DNA from: JBGPTK01 sp041497605
GTDB lineage: Bacteria > Acidobacteriota > Terriglobia > Acidiferrales > UBA7541
Assembly: GCA_041497605.1 (NCBI GenBank)
Contig: JBGQGW010000217.1
Coordinates: 1-6,339, forward strand
Direction: 5' to 3'
Length of the DNA: 6,339 nt
This document shows positions 5,900 through 6,339 of this stretch, in pieces (the stretch's first letter is position 1; each line of letters starts with the position of its first letter). The notes beneath the pieces are model-generated. The model did no database searches, had not been told where the DNA came from, and saw only the letters and a list, made by a program, of their open reading frames with translations. A program made the position numbers and the translations under genes.

Positions 5900-6339
5900 A
5901 TGGATCAACCCGTCATTCTCAGCGCTGTCCGAACGCCGATTGGAAAATTCATGGGCGGTCTATCTTCGCTATCTGCCATTCAGCTTGGGTCAAAAGCGAT
6001 TGCTGAGGCCATTCGCCGCGCCGGTATAGACGCGAAGCAAGTGGATGAAGCCATTATGGGGAACGTGGTGCAGGCGGGGCTGGGACAAAATCCTGCGCGG
6101 CAGGCGGCGCTGGGAGGCGGCTGCGATCCGCGCGTTGCGGCGATGACGATCAACAAGGTTTGCGGCTCGGGGTTGAAGTCCGTGGGGCTTGCTGCGCAAG
6201 CGGTGGCGCTAGGGGAATCCGAAATCGTGGTAGCCGGCGGAATGGAGTCCATGTCGAATTGCCCGTATCTGCTTCCCGGCGCGCGCACCGGCTACCGCCT
6301 GGGCAACGCTGAAATCATCGATTCGATGATCAACGATGG
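5900..6339 (+). CDS. Acetyl-CoA acetyltransferase (thiolase), N-terminal part, cut by the window end
   Basis: The first 146 codons of a thiolase, whose usual length is about 390 aa. Thiolases condense two acetyl-CoA to acetoacetyl-CoA or run the reverse cleavage, in the cytoplasm. The N-terminus VILSAVRTPIGKFMGGLSSL (5-24) is the classic thiolase opening. NKVCGSGLKSV (85-95) carries the acyl-accepting cysteine, C88, matching Cys89 of the Zoogloea enzyme. AGGMESMSN follows at about 114-122. The C-terminal catalytic His and second Cys lie beyond the edge. The opening resembles acetoacetyl-CoA-forming (biosynthetic) more than long-chain beta-oxidation thiolases, but substrate choice is uncertain. 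The start ATG has an ideal ribosome binding site, AAGGAG (5887-5892), 7 bases upstream. A good promoter lies about 110 bases upstream, so it probably begins its own transcript. Confidence 0.95.
   Translation, partial: MDQPVILSAVRTPIGKFMGGLSSLSAIQLGSKAIAEAIRRAGIDAKQVDEAIMGNVVQAGLGQNPARQAALGGGCDPRVAAMTINKVCGSGLKSVGLAAQAVALGESEIVVAGGMESMSNCPYLLPGARTGYRLGNAEIIDSMIND

Noticed and set aside
5626..6006. 126-codon plus-strand open frame bridging the glycosyltransferase and thiolase genes
   Set aside because: It overlaps both genes in another frame and covers the thiolase promoter and ribosome binding site; its protein shows no recognisable features.

Overview
The window looks like a chromosomal segment from a moderately GC-rich, Gram-negative bacterium, most likely an acidobacterium. 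The main hint is the C-terminal scrap at the left edge, which ends like the VWFA-related proteins that are abundant in Acidobacteriota. The other genes are compatible but not diagnostic, and the assignment is inference. There are no transposases, CRISPR arrays, tRNAs or rRNAs.

Layout, left to right. (1) Positions 1-108 hold the tail of a + strand gene. (2) Positions 109-352 are a convergent gap. It contains a near-consensus sigma70 promoter (TTGACA-N17-TATAGA, 176-204) and, about 85 bases on, a strong intrinsic terminator (289-329). There is no ORF between them, so this is a candidate small RNA of about 119 nt. (3) Positions 353-3292 on the minus strand encode a large UvrD/PcrA-type SF1 helicase fused to a RecB-like PD-(D/E)XK nuclease with a four-cysteine iron-sulfur motif. 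Its reading frame has no ATG, GTG or TTG upstream of the Walker A region that would keep the conserved Q motif. An ATT codon placed 6 nt after AGGGAGA is the best start. (4) Positions 3293-3643 are a divergent control region with a 10-bp perfect palindrome on the helicase side and a TTGACA promoter on the right-hand side.

(5) Positions 3644-5656 on the plus strand carry a two-gene unit. The first gene encodes a small protein resembling PIG-L/LmbE deacetylases but with an altered active-site motif (GHPGHE instead of AHPDDE). The second, 36 bases later and with a TTG start, encodes a GT4-like glycosyltransferase. The pair probably builds or modifies a glycoconjugate and has the same architecture as the MshA/MshB and BshA/BshB enzyme pairs. 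The substrate cannot be read from the sequence. (6) Positions 5657-5899 are a gap with a very good promoter (TTGACC-N17-TATACT, 5759-5787) and a leader of about 106 nt. (7) From 5900 to the right edge is the N-terminal third of a thiolase (acetyl-CoA acetyltransferase), cut by the window end.

The genes belong to at least three unrelated jobs: DNA repair or recombination, surface or small-molecule glycosylation, and acyl-CoA metabolism. Apart from the glycosyltransferase pair, nothing suggests they work together. I do not see a defence island or another clear multi-gene novel system. The points most worth following up are the orphan small RNA, the ATT start of the helicase, and the altered PIG-L-like active site.
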